The position numbers and the translations under genes are program-made. A stretch of 64,000 nt of DNA from positions 772,934 through 836,933 of the forward strand of contig JXTB01000029.1 in assembly GCA_002914805.1 (NCBI GenBank), given 5' to 3'. The stretch comes from Parasponia andersonii. Lineage: Eukaryota > Streptophyta > Magnoliopsida > Rosales > Cannabaceae. Shown here in pieces: positions 46,711-57,842 of the stretch (its first letter is position 1; the number at the start of each line of letters is the position of its first letter). The notes under the pieces are model-generated. The model worked only from the letters and a program-made list of their open reading frames with translations, made no database searches and was not told where the DNA came from.

Positions 46711-48055
46711 TGTTATAGATTTTTATACACAAGCGCACGTATCGAACAAGTAATAAAATGATGAATAAAGATATCGTTCCCACAGATAAATTGCTATAAT
46801 TCGTTAAGTACTAACCTAGACTAGTTATCAATTTATCCAAACAATCAAATTAAGAATTCTAAAATTAAAGTTTAAATTAAAAGAAAACAAGAAAATAAAT
46901 AAAACAAAACTAAAGAGTGCAAGTAATTTTATCAAATCACCGAAGAAAATAAAACTAGGTTTACAATTTTCACTCTACGTATATCTGAATCACTAGTTAC
47001 CCTCTTTGAATTACTATCTAACCCGAATTGCTAATCAAGAACTCTAGTGTATCTACAAGCCTCTTCCGATAGTCATGTAGAAATATCACCTCTAATTAAC
47101 TAACTATATTCCTATGTGAATTAAATTAAGAAAAGATTCATTAAGAGTAAGGTCTTTCAATAATTGCACATGTTATGTTATATTCCTGTCCTACACAAAC
47201 TCATCTAATCATGATCATGTGTTATTCTATCTAGATCTAAATTTGAAATCTCTTTTCCAAGTTCATACAAATTACCAATATCAATTTAAGCGGTGATCAA
47301 GAAAACAAAATAGAATAAACAATTCGTAAATTAAAATTACAAAATCAAAGAGATAACATCATAATTCAAACTACATATAAAGATCTCATTGTAATCCTAA
47401 AAAATAAATTTAGTTCATAATGAAAATAACAAAACCAAAAATAGAAATTTGCAACATAATGAAAAACTGAAAATAAATAAACGAGATTCGAGCAGAATAA
47501 GAAATAATTGAGAATAATTGTAAGCCTCGTCTCCAAATTTGGCCTCCAATTGCTCTCTCTATTTAATCTCTCTCGCTCCCATCTCACTGCAGCTGCCGCT
47601 GGAGTCTACTCTTGTATTTTTTTTCACTGTCGCTCTGTGTTCTTATATAGAGCGTTGTGTGCTAATGGGTAATCGACTCGAGTAAATTTTTATTTTTCCA
47701 GTTTCCCAAATTTTCAAGTTAATAAATAAAATGGCCACCGACTCTTTCTAATTTAACTTTCTTTTTCCTTGTGATAATGATCACATAAAGTCATAAGACA
47801 CAAATCGTCATTCCCGTTTATGAATGTTGGCTGGTTGTGTCATCAACTTGAGTTGGGCTTAGAAACCATTAGGCTTTTATTTTTTTCTTCATGTCTGCTT
47901 TCACAAATTTGTTTAAGAAAATACCACTCTATGCTCTCTTTCAAATAATATATTATAACCTGCTTAAATTAACAAACCACCACAAATTAAGATAAATGAT
48001 TTTAGAAAAATAACAATAAAGCAACTTATACTAATAATGTATAAATATATGTACA
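46711..48055 (-). repeat. Probable LTR of the Athila-like element
   Basis: The left edge is TGTTATAGAT next to the primer site. A minus-strand TATA box (CTCTATATAAGAACAC, at about 47640-47655) with a GC-richer leader behind it marks the U3/R area. The right edge near 48055 (ATATGTACA) is inferred: beyond it the minus strand reads GCTCGGGACTAGCAAAAATT and AAGTTTGGAGGTATTTGA, which look like the polypurine side of such elements. No second copy of this LTR is in the window, so the right limit is uncertain by several hundred bases. Confidence 0.55.
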
Positions 48056-48884
48056 TCAAATACCTCCAAACTTAATTTTTGCTAGTCCCGAGCAAAAGAA
48101 AGAAAGAAAACCTAAACAAAACTTCTAAACACTTAACCATGACATAAATATGACCTAACATTAACCCAGTTCGACTCTCAAAACTTGCCTCAAAATTTCT
48201 CATAGTATAAAGCTCAAAGAAAAACTCTGAACACTGTAAAGTTTAGAATTTCAATTCAAATGCCAACTTGATTCCACTACAGATTCTTTTGAGTGTGTAT
48301 ATAATTAAACAATTACATTCAATAATATACAACCTAGATCAGTTTATGCAAACAAGTAAGTTATAAAATATAAACTCCATAGGCATACTTTTCATACCAC
48401 TCTCCACTAATATAGACAAACATTGTTTTAAAGATCATTAGGACTTTTATTCTAAACACATAATTTTTATTCTCGGATCTCTACTCTACTCAAGTCAACA
48501 CTTTATTGATATAATTCCCCAAAACTTATTTTGCACTTTCTTCGGTCACTTTACATTTTTTTTTCCTTTTGAATTGAAATACTACACCCTCAAACTTATG
48601 ATTTTTCAGAATTTTCACCACATTTTTTTTTATTTTTTCTTCACTTTTTTTTCTTGTACACAGGTATAGTACTTTCTTCTTCTTTTTTTTTTTCTTTTTT
48701 TATGCTTCAATAAAATAATTTTCCTCAACACCATCCTTCCTTCCAAATTGCATAACTGAAAATATATTCAACAAAGATCACATGTGCTATCAGGTGTAAA
48801 GTAAAATGTTGGAAACTGTTTAAAGCTAGGCTAAAAATATGGGTATCAAAGAAAAGGACAATATAGCCTCAAAAGGGTAAACTA
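48056..48884 (-). mobile_element. Probable 3' internal sequence of another gypsy copy
   Basis: The first 40 bases carry the polypurine-like motif described for the LTR. The rest is non-coding AT-rich sequence with T runs at 48560-48700. The assignment rests on one motif plus position and is inference. Confidence 0.35.
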
Positions 48885-49075
48885 AGAATATGTCTTAACT
48901 TTAATAAACAACTTTATTAAAATATTTCTCTAATAAATAAATCATAGAACTTTTTGACATTTATTATTGTACAATAATCAAAACATTATCACAAATACTA
49001 TACATGAAATATCACTTTGTTAAATATCTAAAATATTCAATAAATAATAAACGCTTTTTGGGCATAATCCTAACA
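48885..49075 (-). mobile_element. Truncated LTR fragment, inverted partner of 50941
   Basis: Ends GGGCATAATCCTAACA at 49075. Read on the minus strand it starts TGTTAGGATTATGCCC and matches 50941-51136 for about 190 bases (AATATTCAATA, TACTATACATGAA, AATAAATCATRGAAC, TATGTCTTAACTTTAATAAA). Homology stops near 48885, so only the first part of the LTR is kept. Confidence 0.85.
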
Positions 49076-49510
49076 CTGGTCCTGTTTCAAATCTAAATTA
49101 TTGATATATTATTAAGTATGATCGGACGGTATGAAATTTAAGGCTTGTAATTCGTGTTATTTCATATCGACCCATTTATATCGTGTGGGTTTCAGGTTTT
49201 GTATTACTCACAAGTTACTTGTTTAACGAAAACACCGTGTTTCATAATACTTTTAAACATTATAATTATTTATATACTTGATTTTTTCACTTCAGTTTTC
49301 CTTTATTAAGATAAGTTAGCTCATTAGTGTATTAGTTTTCATTTTACTTACAAAAAATTCATTAAAAAAGTATTTTCTATGAAGTAATTATTTAATACTT
49401 TATAATACTTTTAATAAAAAATTAAGTAATAATGTCAATTCGAGTCAATATCGTATCAAACATGTTAGCTAAACGTACAGATTTCGGGTCAGCCCTAATA
49501 TGTATTAGGG
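49076..49510. repeat. Dispersed repeat with CGA motifs, second copy
   Basis: Related, inverted, to about 6860-7200: ACAAAAAATTCATTAAAAAA, ATTAAGTAATAATGTCAATT, CGAGTCAATATCGTATCAAA and GTACAGATTTCGGGTC have counterparts on the other strand there. Non-coding; element class unknown. Confidence 0.55.
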
Positions 49511-50088
49511 AGGACTATAAAAATAAATAATAAGAGTAATATTAAAAGACACCATATGATGTTTAATACTACATGATATGTCAATCTAAAACTGACAAAT
49601 TAAAATTATACTTCAGATAGAAAATCAGTTGTAAAAGATAAATTTGGAAAAGAGAAATAATATAACTCAAATGATGTGGAGTGTCCATATAAATTGCTTT
49701 TAATTACTCTTTAAAATAAAAAAAAAATCATTTCCTATTTTCTTTCCCGATTATGGAAGAATGATGGCCCTTAATAGAGGTCTAGACGACCTAGACAATA
49801 TCGCTAAGACTTTTAATTTTTGAAAGTCGGTTGCTTAGTTTGTATTATTGTTTGCTCAAACAATCAAAAACTCATACCCGTGGCTGGCATCGTCAAAGAC
49901 CTTTACCCGATAGTTGTCACCAGAGACTCAAGGTTGAAGATGCATTACTGGTCGCCAACAAGAAGATTCATTCTCCGTTCGATTCGAGTCCTCGCCTTTT
50001 CCTTTAATTTCCTTTTCTTGAATATTCAGATCTCTTTGGACACATTTGATAGCCCGTATAAGACTCTTCATTGTATTACAATAAATTA
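49511..50088. other. Unassigned stretch with a less AT-rich island
   Basis: About 49740-50080 is less AT-rich than its surroundings (CATACCCGTGGCTGGCATCG). An open frame at 49820-50119 runs through it but shows no family motif. It may be a gene fragment carried by a repeat. Confidence 0.3.
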
Positions 50089-50627
50089 TTTGGTGCCACT
50101 CTTGTATTGTATTAATTAATACAATAATACAATACAATAATTTTAATAAAAAAAACATATTTTAGATTGTATTGTAATATTTAGAACTTACTTGTTATTT
50201 TATTTAAAAATGGTACTTTTCTAAATGAGTTTTTTAAAAGGTTATTTTTCAAAAAATAAATATTAAAATGGTATTTTTCTAAATTAATTTTCTGAAAATA
50301 ATATTTCTAAAAAGGTATTTTTTTCTAAATATTTTTTTAAAAGTGATATTTTTCTAAATAGACTTCTAAGTAGTAGTATTTTTCTAAATATATTTAAAGT
50401 GATACTTTTCTATGATTAAATTTTGATTTTGATTTTCTCAAAATGCGAAAAAAAAAAATTAGAAATTCACTTAAATTATAGTTGATGATTAATACAATAC
50501 AACACAATTATTCACTAAACATGTTTTAATTTAATACAAACTTTTAATACAATGCAAAACCAATACAATATAATGTAACCTAATACAATGCAAAATATTA
50601 TAATATAGTACAATAAGGTGCACCAAA
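50089..50627. mobile_element. MITE with TTTGGTGC ends
   Basis: Left end TTTGGTGCCACTCTTGTATT, right end inverted TTTGGTGCACCTTATTGTAC, so the terminal repeats agree over about 25 bases with mismatches. The interior is AT-rich with repeated GGTATTTTTCTAAAT and ACAATACAAT motifs and has no coding capacity. Confidence 0.65.
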
Positions 50628-50940
50628 CGTGGCCTTTTTGAGTTCTTTATGTACTTTGCTTTCTTTCTTTTTCACGAAGTAAACCATTTTTACTTTTCTT
50701 TTCCTTTTTCTTTTTTTAATTTTTTTCAAGTATGATGGTATCTTGAATTTTTTTGCTTGGTAAAAATAAAAACAATGTGATGGTGATGGATTTTCTTTTT
50801 ATTGGACTGTAGTAGTTTTATCAATGATTAAAAAAAATAAATAAAAAAACTTTTATGCCCCCAATTTGGTTCCCAAACAATGTCGAATTGAGCTTGGTGT
50901 ATTTAGAGATTGGTTGGAATATAAGAAATGAAAAAGGTAT

Positions 50941-52511
50941 TGTTAGGATTATGCCCAAAAGGTATTTATTATTTATGGATATATATTGAATATTTTGGAT
51001 ATTTAATAAAGCAATAATTCATGTATAGTATTTGTGATAATATTTTAATTTTTGTATAATAGTATATGTCAAAAAGGTTCCATGATTTATTTATTAGAAA
51101 AATATTTTAATAAAGTTATTTATTAAAGTTAAGACATAGTTTCTCTAATTAAATCAAAAAAAATTGTTTACAACCAATAAGAGAAGCTGGACACTTTTCT
51201 TGGATCGTGTTGCAAGACTTTATGCATTTATAGTATGTCTTAATCTATATTAGTATGACCACGTGCAAAAAAACTTGGTGCGTAGACATTAAACATGAAC
51301 CATGTGAAATATATTCTTGTAATAAGTGTCGTTGACTAGAACATATTCTCACAAACTAGATGATTAACATATGCCTTTTTTAATCCTGAAACAGGTGATA
51401 AACTCATGTTTATAAATTGTATTATTTGAGATATTAAAAGGTACGAATCAAGAAATTGACGATCTAGACTCTGACATTTTAGTAATACATTATTATGGGC
51501 ATTGGGAACATATACCTATAGATATGGAATCTATAACTCTATTATATAAAGAAGTAAATACTGCATTGAGGAGCTATAAAAGCTTGAATGATTTCAATCT
51601 TGACTAAATAATCAATAAAATATGATATTTTATTAATTAAAGACTTTTTATAAGTCTAGCCATCCATTAGATATAGTCTTGTATCAATGAATTAAAAGAT
51701 GTAACTGAAGGTACAAAATAGTAATTTTACCTACCTCCAATTATTGGTATTCATGTAGGAATGCACATGCACATGTTAATTATCTAATGAACATAATTTT
51801 AATTATAAAGTATCTTGTAATATTTATTTAATTTAATAATATAGTTTGGACCATTAGTGGAATAAGCTCATAACTAATAATGCAAGCTCACTTATATTAA
51901 GAGTTAATTGTAATTAGGTCTTGTCTATTGGAGTTTGAATTAAATAAGTCCATTTGGATCCCCAACCTACACCAACATCTTAGGCTGCATGAGATCAATT
52001 AGGTTCAAACAGTTTTCTAGGCAACTGCACAAAAAAGGAGAAAAATGTCGGACTGAGAAGTGGGCCATTGGGGCCTATCACACTATTATTTTAGCAGTGA
52101 TTTTTGGCTAGCCCATGGCCCCTAGGGCTGGCTGAAATCTTCTTTAGGGAGGAGCCTCTTTCTGTGTGACGTTCAGTTTTTGACTGAAATATTAGCTCAG
52201 CGGCTGCACAGAAAACTGAGAGAAAAGTGAGAGAGAGAAATTCTTGGAGTCACCATTGGAAACTATTGGAGTTCTTGGATTCTCACTTAGAGGTTGATCA
52301 AGATTGAGGTACCCACTTACCTCTGCAATTACAAGCTTGGTACATAGAAAGGAAGACTCACTGATTAAGGTACACAATCTCTTGTATATATTTAGAACAT
52401 ATCAAAGATTCTAAAAAGTTTTATGAAAAACTGTAATCTGAAAAAAAATTTGTTTTCCATACTTCCACTCATTTTTTATTTTGTCACATTTTTTGTATAT
52501 TATAACCAACA
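50941..52511 (+). repeat. Solo LTR (TGTTAGGATTATGCCC family)
   Basis: A single LTR of 1571 bp, starting TGTTAGGATTATGCCC and ending TATAACCAACA. It is flanked by GGTAT at 50936-50940 and GGTGT at 52512-52516, a target duplication with one change. No internal retrotransposon sequence lies next to it, so it is probably what is left after LTR-LTR recombination. The first 190 bases match the inverted fragment at 48885-49075. A copia origin is likely from the terminal motif but not proven. Confidence 0.75.
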
Positions 52512-52679
52512 GGTGTACTATACAAGGTTAGAATTTTTGACTCAGAAGTTGGAAGTAGTGAGTATAGGTCAAGTATGGCGTTCAATGGGCCCCTCATTGA
52601 CTAGGTGCAGGAAGGTGCACTCTTTTTTTTTGCTCTGGGTAGGAGGGTGCATGTTAGCAATGGGTAAGTGGGTTCTTTA

Positions 52680-53885
52680 TTGACTTAAAATTGTGATTTC
52701 ATCTACTCAATGTTTCCTAAACCATGACTAATTTAACATGACACTTGGTATTATACAATTTTTCTGATCATAATAAATAAGAAGGCAATTTTGTCTCATT
52801 TTTCTTTTTACTTAATTTCATAATTTCACCTCTATTTTAATTTTTTTTTCCTTAATCATGATAAATCTTATCTGATACTAATGCTAGTACTATGTAACTT
52901 TTTTTAAGTAACTAAGAAGTCATTCTGGTGATTTTGTTGATTTAATTTCATAGTTTCAACTCTAATTAAATATTTATCCTAAGCCAATACTAATTTTATA
53001 TGGCACTAGTACTTGAAATTATGCAAATTCTCTTAAAAAATGTGATTAAGAAGTCAATTTAGTCACTTTCTTAACTTACTTTCATAATTGTACCCTAATT
53101 GAACAATTTTCTAAACAAAGACTAAATCTTATATGAAACTAATACTTAGCCTTATACAATTTACATAATCAAATTGATTAGAAAGACAATTTAGTGACTT
53201 TTGTTAACTTAATTTCATAATTTCATTTCTAATTAAAAATATTTATAAATTAAGATTAAATCTTATGTGACATTAATACTTGGTCTTACGCCATTTCTAT
53301 AATCAAAGTGACCTAATATTAACTTGATTTCATAATGTCACCTCTAATTGGACTTTTTCCCCCTCGAAACAGCCGATCTTATTTGACACTTATACTTGAT
53401 ATTATGCAATTTGTTTTAATTAAAGTGATTTGAAAGGCAATTTAGTCACTTTATTAACTTAATTTCACTTCTAATTGCATATTTTTCTTGAACACCGACT
53501 AATTTTTTTTGTTGCTCTAATACTTGGACTTATATAATTTCATGAGAAAATAACATGTGTAGGATCTGGGCCAAAATGACTTTTTGTACATTTTTAGGAG
53601 TGTCAATCATCTTGACCTATGGCTCTTGACTATGAAAAACTCCTAAAAATGTCATAAATAGTGGATTTTTAATGTTAAGAAACTCTTGACTATAGGTAAA
53701 CATGTTCTTGACATTCCTAAAGATGTCGTTTAAAAAAAATGCACGAAAATGTCATTTTTGCCCAAATTAGTCACAAAAAAGTTATTTTTCTAAACCATAA
53801 CTAATCTTATGAGACATTAATACTTGATATTATGCCATCTTTTTTAATCAAAGTGGTTTTAACGTCAATTTAGTACATAGTAAAA
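52680..53885. repeat. Tandem array, unit of about 132 bp, about seven copies
   Basis: The landmark AATTTCATAATTTCACCTCT and its variants recur near 52685, 52813, 52945, 53077, 53210, 53327 and 53459, spaced 132, 132, 133, 117 and 132 bases after the first pair. Each unit also has CTAATCTTAT, GACACTAATACTTG, TTATACAATTT and AATTTAGTCACTTT. A last partial unit at 53785-53885 lies beyond a small inserted element (53560-53770). Non-coding. Confidence 0.85.
53560..53770. mobile_element. Small inverted-repeat element inside the tandem array
   Basis: The left arm reads GGGCCAAAATGACTTTTTGT then ACATTTTTAGGAGTGTCAA. The right arm, inverted, reads GGGCAAAAATGACATTTTCG then TTTAGGAATGTCAA. The element is about 200 bp and could be a MITE or fold-back element. 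It sits between the main array and its last partial unit, so it inserted after the array formed. Confidence 0.65.
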
Positions 53886-54119
53886 AATAATATCAAATCA
53901 AACTCTCACTTTTTTTAATAAAAAAAATCTATTATTTTTTTGTTTCAATCTAAATTAAGAGAAAATAAAATCATTTGAAATTTCCTCTAAAAATCCACGC
54001 TCCAAATGTAGACTAAAGTAATTTTAAATTCTTCAAAATGAAAAAGAGAGACAGAACTCAACATCCAACAGACACTCATGACGTCTTGACTCGTGATTGT
54101 ATTTTTTTTTATTAGTGCT

Positions 54120-54805
54120 TGTTGATGGAGGTTTTATCAACAATAAAATTTAGAAAAAATCGAGAGATGTGGCTTGTATAAATTGAAGCAATAAATCAAA
54201 GCAAATAAAAAGAGAGGGATTTATAGTGGTTCGGCCCCGAAAAAGATGAGCCTACGTCCACTGTTTTCTCACTACTTTCTGAATAATATCGAACACTCAA
54301 AGTTACAATCTTGTCTGGAAATTGGAAAGACTGAAAAGCTATTGAAAATACTAAAAACTTAGATTACTCAAGGCTCGGAATACTCTAAGCTTCAATGCCC
54401 AAAATTTCGAATACCCTTCAGAACATTAAGCCCCCTTTATATAGGCCAAGGTAACCTTATGTCCCTAGGATCCTTATGTCCCTAGGATCCTAATGTCCCT
54501 AGGATCCTAATTGTATAAACGGATAACTATACAATTGGGTAACACAAATTAAGTAACAATATAATTGGATAACTATTCAAAACGGATAACTAGTTGATCA
54601 TAAATAGGAGACTTCAGTTTCCCTTTCCTTGTAAGCCTCTTTCATAGCATCTACTTGTTTCCCTCTTTTTGTAGGTTTCCTGTTTGACCAGGCAAACTTC
54701 ACGGAGAAGGTCGCACAAAAACCTGTGGAAGAGGTCGCATATAACCATCACGGAGAAGGTCGCACGTAACCCTTATGCGACCTTAGGATTTTAGACCGCA
54801 CAACA
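54120..54805 (-). repeat. Solo LTR, 686 bp, with perfect target duplication
   Basis: Starts TGTTGATGGAGG and ends GACCGCACAACA, with GTGCT directly repeated at 54115-54119 and 54806-54810. It reads on the minus strand: a TATA box CCTATATAAAGG (54436-54447) comes before the sequence CGGGGCCGAACCACTATAAA, a text common near the 3' end of plant copia LTRs. It holds three copies of a 17-bp motif at 54456-54510 and three GGTCGCA motifs near 54705-54765. The absence of internal sequence shows it is a solo LTR. Confidence 0.88.
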
Positions 54806-55101
54806 GTGCTCACTGATTTGTGTAATATTTCCTTTATCATTTATCATTATGGAGAGTGTGGAATGCACTGCATAAACGCCACATCCTTAATCGGTACAAA
54901 TTAACTTAATAAGAGAATAAAAACTCAGTTATTGATTCTTGAAAGAGCCGCCACCGTATAGACATGCAGATTCAGTGGCACGTACTCATAAAAAATCCAT
55001 GGCCTGTGATCCAGGTAGCTACCTCATCAACTTTGCAGGCGTCTCCTTCACACAGTCACACGTTGTAACCTCAATCCGAACTACCATGAACCCCTTTGCG
55101 C

Positions 55102-55129
55102 CACGTGTACTATTCCCCCTATATAACAA
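55102..55129 (+). promoter_or_regulatory. G-box and TATA box of the glyoxalase-like gene
   Basis: CCACGTGT at 55101-55108 is a G-box/ABRE core, often bound by bZIP or bHLH factors in stress or light responses. CTATATAACAA at 55120-55130 is a good TATA box, about 105 bases before the ATG at 55235. Stress control is inferred from the motif alone. Confidence 0.6.
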
Positions 55130-55234
55130 ATCTAGCTCCGGCCGCTTCATTCCTTCGGCTATATGAAAAAACTAAACTATATTTACTTTCTTTAGTTATT
55201 ACTCTAGTTTATTTATACCAAAGAAAATTCGAAG

Positions 55235-55961
55235 ATGGAGGAGGAGGATGTCATGGAAGCTGAGGCAAATGTGGAAGTGAAAAACACTTCTACTACTACT
55301 AATCAAGAGATGAGAGATGATCAGAAGAAACATGGTGATGATCATGAGGATGGTGACCATAATAAGCATCAACAACTTCCTTTGATGGCTTTGAACCATG
55401 TATCAAGGCTGTGCAGGAACGTGGAGGAGTCCATAAATTTCTACACCAAGGTTCTGGGGTTCGTTCGGATCGAGAGGCCGCCGGCATTTGATTTCGATGG
55501 AGCTTGGTTGTTTAACTATGGAGTTGGGATTCACTTGGTGCAGTCCGAGGACGAGGAAAGGTTGCCTGAGACTCATGACTTGGACCCCATGTACAATCAC
55601 ATTTCATTTCAGGTTTAGTACTTGTAACTTATTTTTAGTCACCATCATCTTGAGCTAGCTAGTTCATTATCTGTTTCATTGTCATAGACTCGTATTCTTG
55701 CAGTGTGAAGATATGAGGGCAATTGAGGAAAAACTGAAAGAGCTAAACATGAAGTACATGAAAAGAACAGTTGAAGATGACAAAAATGGAACTGTAATAG
55801 ACCAACTGTTCTTCAGAGACCCTGATGGATTCATGATCGAAATCTGTAACTCCGAGAATCTCAAACTCGTTCCTGCTGGTTCTATCGGCAAGTTAAGGCT
55901 TCCATTTGATCGCCACAATCCGCCGGTTGAACTCGACGATGGGAATAAGGACCACGATTAA
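55235..55961 (+). CDS. Glyoxalase I-like VOC family protein
   Basis: A member of the vicinal oxygen chelate superfamily, close to the plant GLYI-4/7/8 group. True glyoxalase I turns the glutathione adduct of methylglyoxal into lactoylglutathione, but this subgroup may have other substrates. Two exons, 55235-55612 and 55704-55961, give 211 residues. The core starts at LMALNHVSRLCRNVEESINF (from residue 50) with TKVLGFVRIERPPAFDFDGA, WLFNYGVGIHLVQS, MYNHISFQ and FFRDPDGFMIEICN. Possible metal or substrate residues are His55, His100, His122 and Glu172. Residues 1-49 form an unusual acidic and His-rich extension (DDQKKHGDDHEDGDHNKHQQ). The ATG at 55235 is chosen because it lies just after a good promoter; Met51 would give a core-only protein. 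Confidence 0.88.
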
Positions 55962-56734
55962 GATAAAAAGACCATCTTTCCTTTTAGTTGTTGCTGGATC
56001 ATGGCTAGGCTTCCAATTAGCCGTGGCAATTATTAGAGCTGCCTATGAGATATGTGAAAGTCTAGTACTTTTGTTCAATAGATTATAAAATCTCCTTTAT
56101 TATTTCCTTATTTCTGATAGATTTTTTTGGTTCTAGAGAGAAAAGTTGTTGTAATGGAGGCCAATTACCGCTTGATTCATAATGATCATTATTGAAAACA
56201 AAGTTTGCTGAGAATTTGGTCACTGAAGAGAAGAGAGGAACACATAAGGTTTGTTTGAACCAGAACAATCACAAGCTTCCTTGACATATTACAGAGTAGG
56301 AGAGTACTAATGCCCAAGCATGAGATACATACTAAACTGAAAATTGGACTTGGGAGGGCACAAGACATGGTTTGGTATCATCAAATTCCAAGGTACACAA
56401 GTTTTCACAGTTATAACAACCCTGCAGATCTTTCATTGCATGAAACTACAGCAGACTTGACTATACATCTTTACTTCCTTGGCTCAAAAGTTGGGACACA
56501 AACAATGTAATCGACTCATTTTAAGCAAACCAATCAACGAATCATTCCAAGAAAAAAATTACTCTATTAACTGTTATTCTTTGCAGTTAAAAGCATAAAA
56601 ATGATATAATCATCCAACGTTGACTGCAATGGATATCATTAAAGTCTGTGAATCATACCACAAGTCTAACTAATTGATCAAAAATTATTAAATAAAAGCC
56701 ATGAAAAGACTAAAGTTACCATCTTCATCTAAGC
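55962..56734. other. Convergent 3' region of glyoxalase-like and HYD1 genes
   Basis: Holds the 3' untranslated regions of two genes that face each other. Short open frames here have no family motif. Confidence 0.5.
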
Positions 56735-57589
56735 TCAGCGAGTCTTCTTTTTCTGTGCATCGACCACCACTGCTGCACAAATCTTCTTCCAACACCGGAT
56801 AGCAATGAGGGTTGGTATTACTAGCCAGGAGAAGTTGGCTCCAACATAGTATGCATAGTAGTAAAACGGGCTTGTGGCGAAGTTGTCACCTTCCAATAAT
56901 GAAGTTATGAAATATACAAAAGTTCCATAGAGCTGCCCCAAAGAAATGGCAAACTGAAGGATGTAACTGTATGACTTCCTGGTAGCTATTGCATATCTGC
57001 AAAACAACCAGAAACAATTTGCAGGGTCGTAAAACTTGTTCAAATTTAAGTCGTGATTTTCTCTTCATCGGGATGAATAGAAGCACCCGAGATTCGAATA
57101 CATGGAAAACAGAAACACAAAATAGAATCTTACATGGCCAGAAGGCAAGCTGGGCCCTCGAGAACTGCTGTTAGTCCTTCAACAGCAACAATATCAGAAG
57201 CCCTGGCTGCATATCTCGAGTCCCCTTTGCTGTATTCCTTCCCTGCAAATAAAAATTTGCCAAAAGAAACTCTAACTTAATGTCACCTACAAAAGTTGAT
57301 CAATCTTTTCAAATGGGGCATTGTGATTTTTCCCTCTAACCAAAAATCAAAAATAAAAATAAAAATTATAAAAGGATTATGCCCCAAAATTACTATGGCC
57401 TAATTGATAGAGACTAGAGGATAAAACATGACTTACAAACTTCAGCCAAGTAATTAACAGTCTTGTCCTTGTAAAATTCTGGAGAGAATACAAAGTAACC
57501 CTCAAGTATCATATGGGTTAGGCCAGTGAATGCCCACCAGCACATAAGCCACCTATCAATCCTTGTTATCTTCTTTGATCTCCCTGGTC

Positions 57590-57635
<46 letters not shown>

Positions 57636-57842
57636 AGAACTTGGGATTTGTATGTGCGTAAGAATAATTTTAGGGAATGGGGATAAGGGTTTAGTACCTG
57701 AGAAGATCCAGACTATGGAAACGACAAGAAGTGAAGCCACGCCATAGATACCAACAATTGTAGACATGGGAAGAACGAGTGGCACGTAATCTTCCAGCTT
57801 CAAATCTCTGGGAACGTACGGATGACTACTGGATCCCTCCAT
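56735..57842 (-). CDS. HYD1: Sterol delta8-delta7 isomerase (EBP family)
   Basis: An endoplasmic reticulum membrane enzyme that moves the C8 double bond of sterol intermediates to C7 on the way to plant sterols; loss in Arabidopsis gives the hydra1 growth defect. Four exons join in frame: 57842-57698, 57583-57437, 57242-57134 and 56996-56735, giving 220 residues (Arabidopsis HYD1 is about 223). The N terminus [20 protein letters not shown] matches the plant family, followed by a first membrane segment ([20 protein letters not shown]). The second segment carries [20 protein letters not shown] with the conserved His and Glu. [33 protein letters not shown] and [20 protein letters not shown] follow. 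The C terminus is KKKTR, a lysine-rich tail of the ER retention type. All conserved residues I can recall are present. Confidence 0.93.
57603..57630. repeat. (TA)n microsatellite in HYD1 intron 1
   Basis: A pure run of about 14 TA units right behind the exon 2 acceptor of HYD1. Length variation between individuals is likely. Confidence 0.75.

Noticed and set aside
54456-54510. CRISPR-like short repeats
   Set aside because: Three adjacent 17-bp repeats without spacers, inside a plant LTR; not a CRISPR array.
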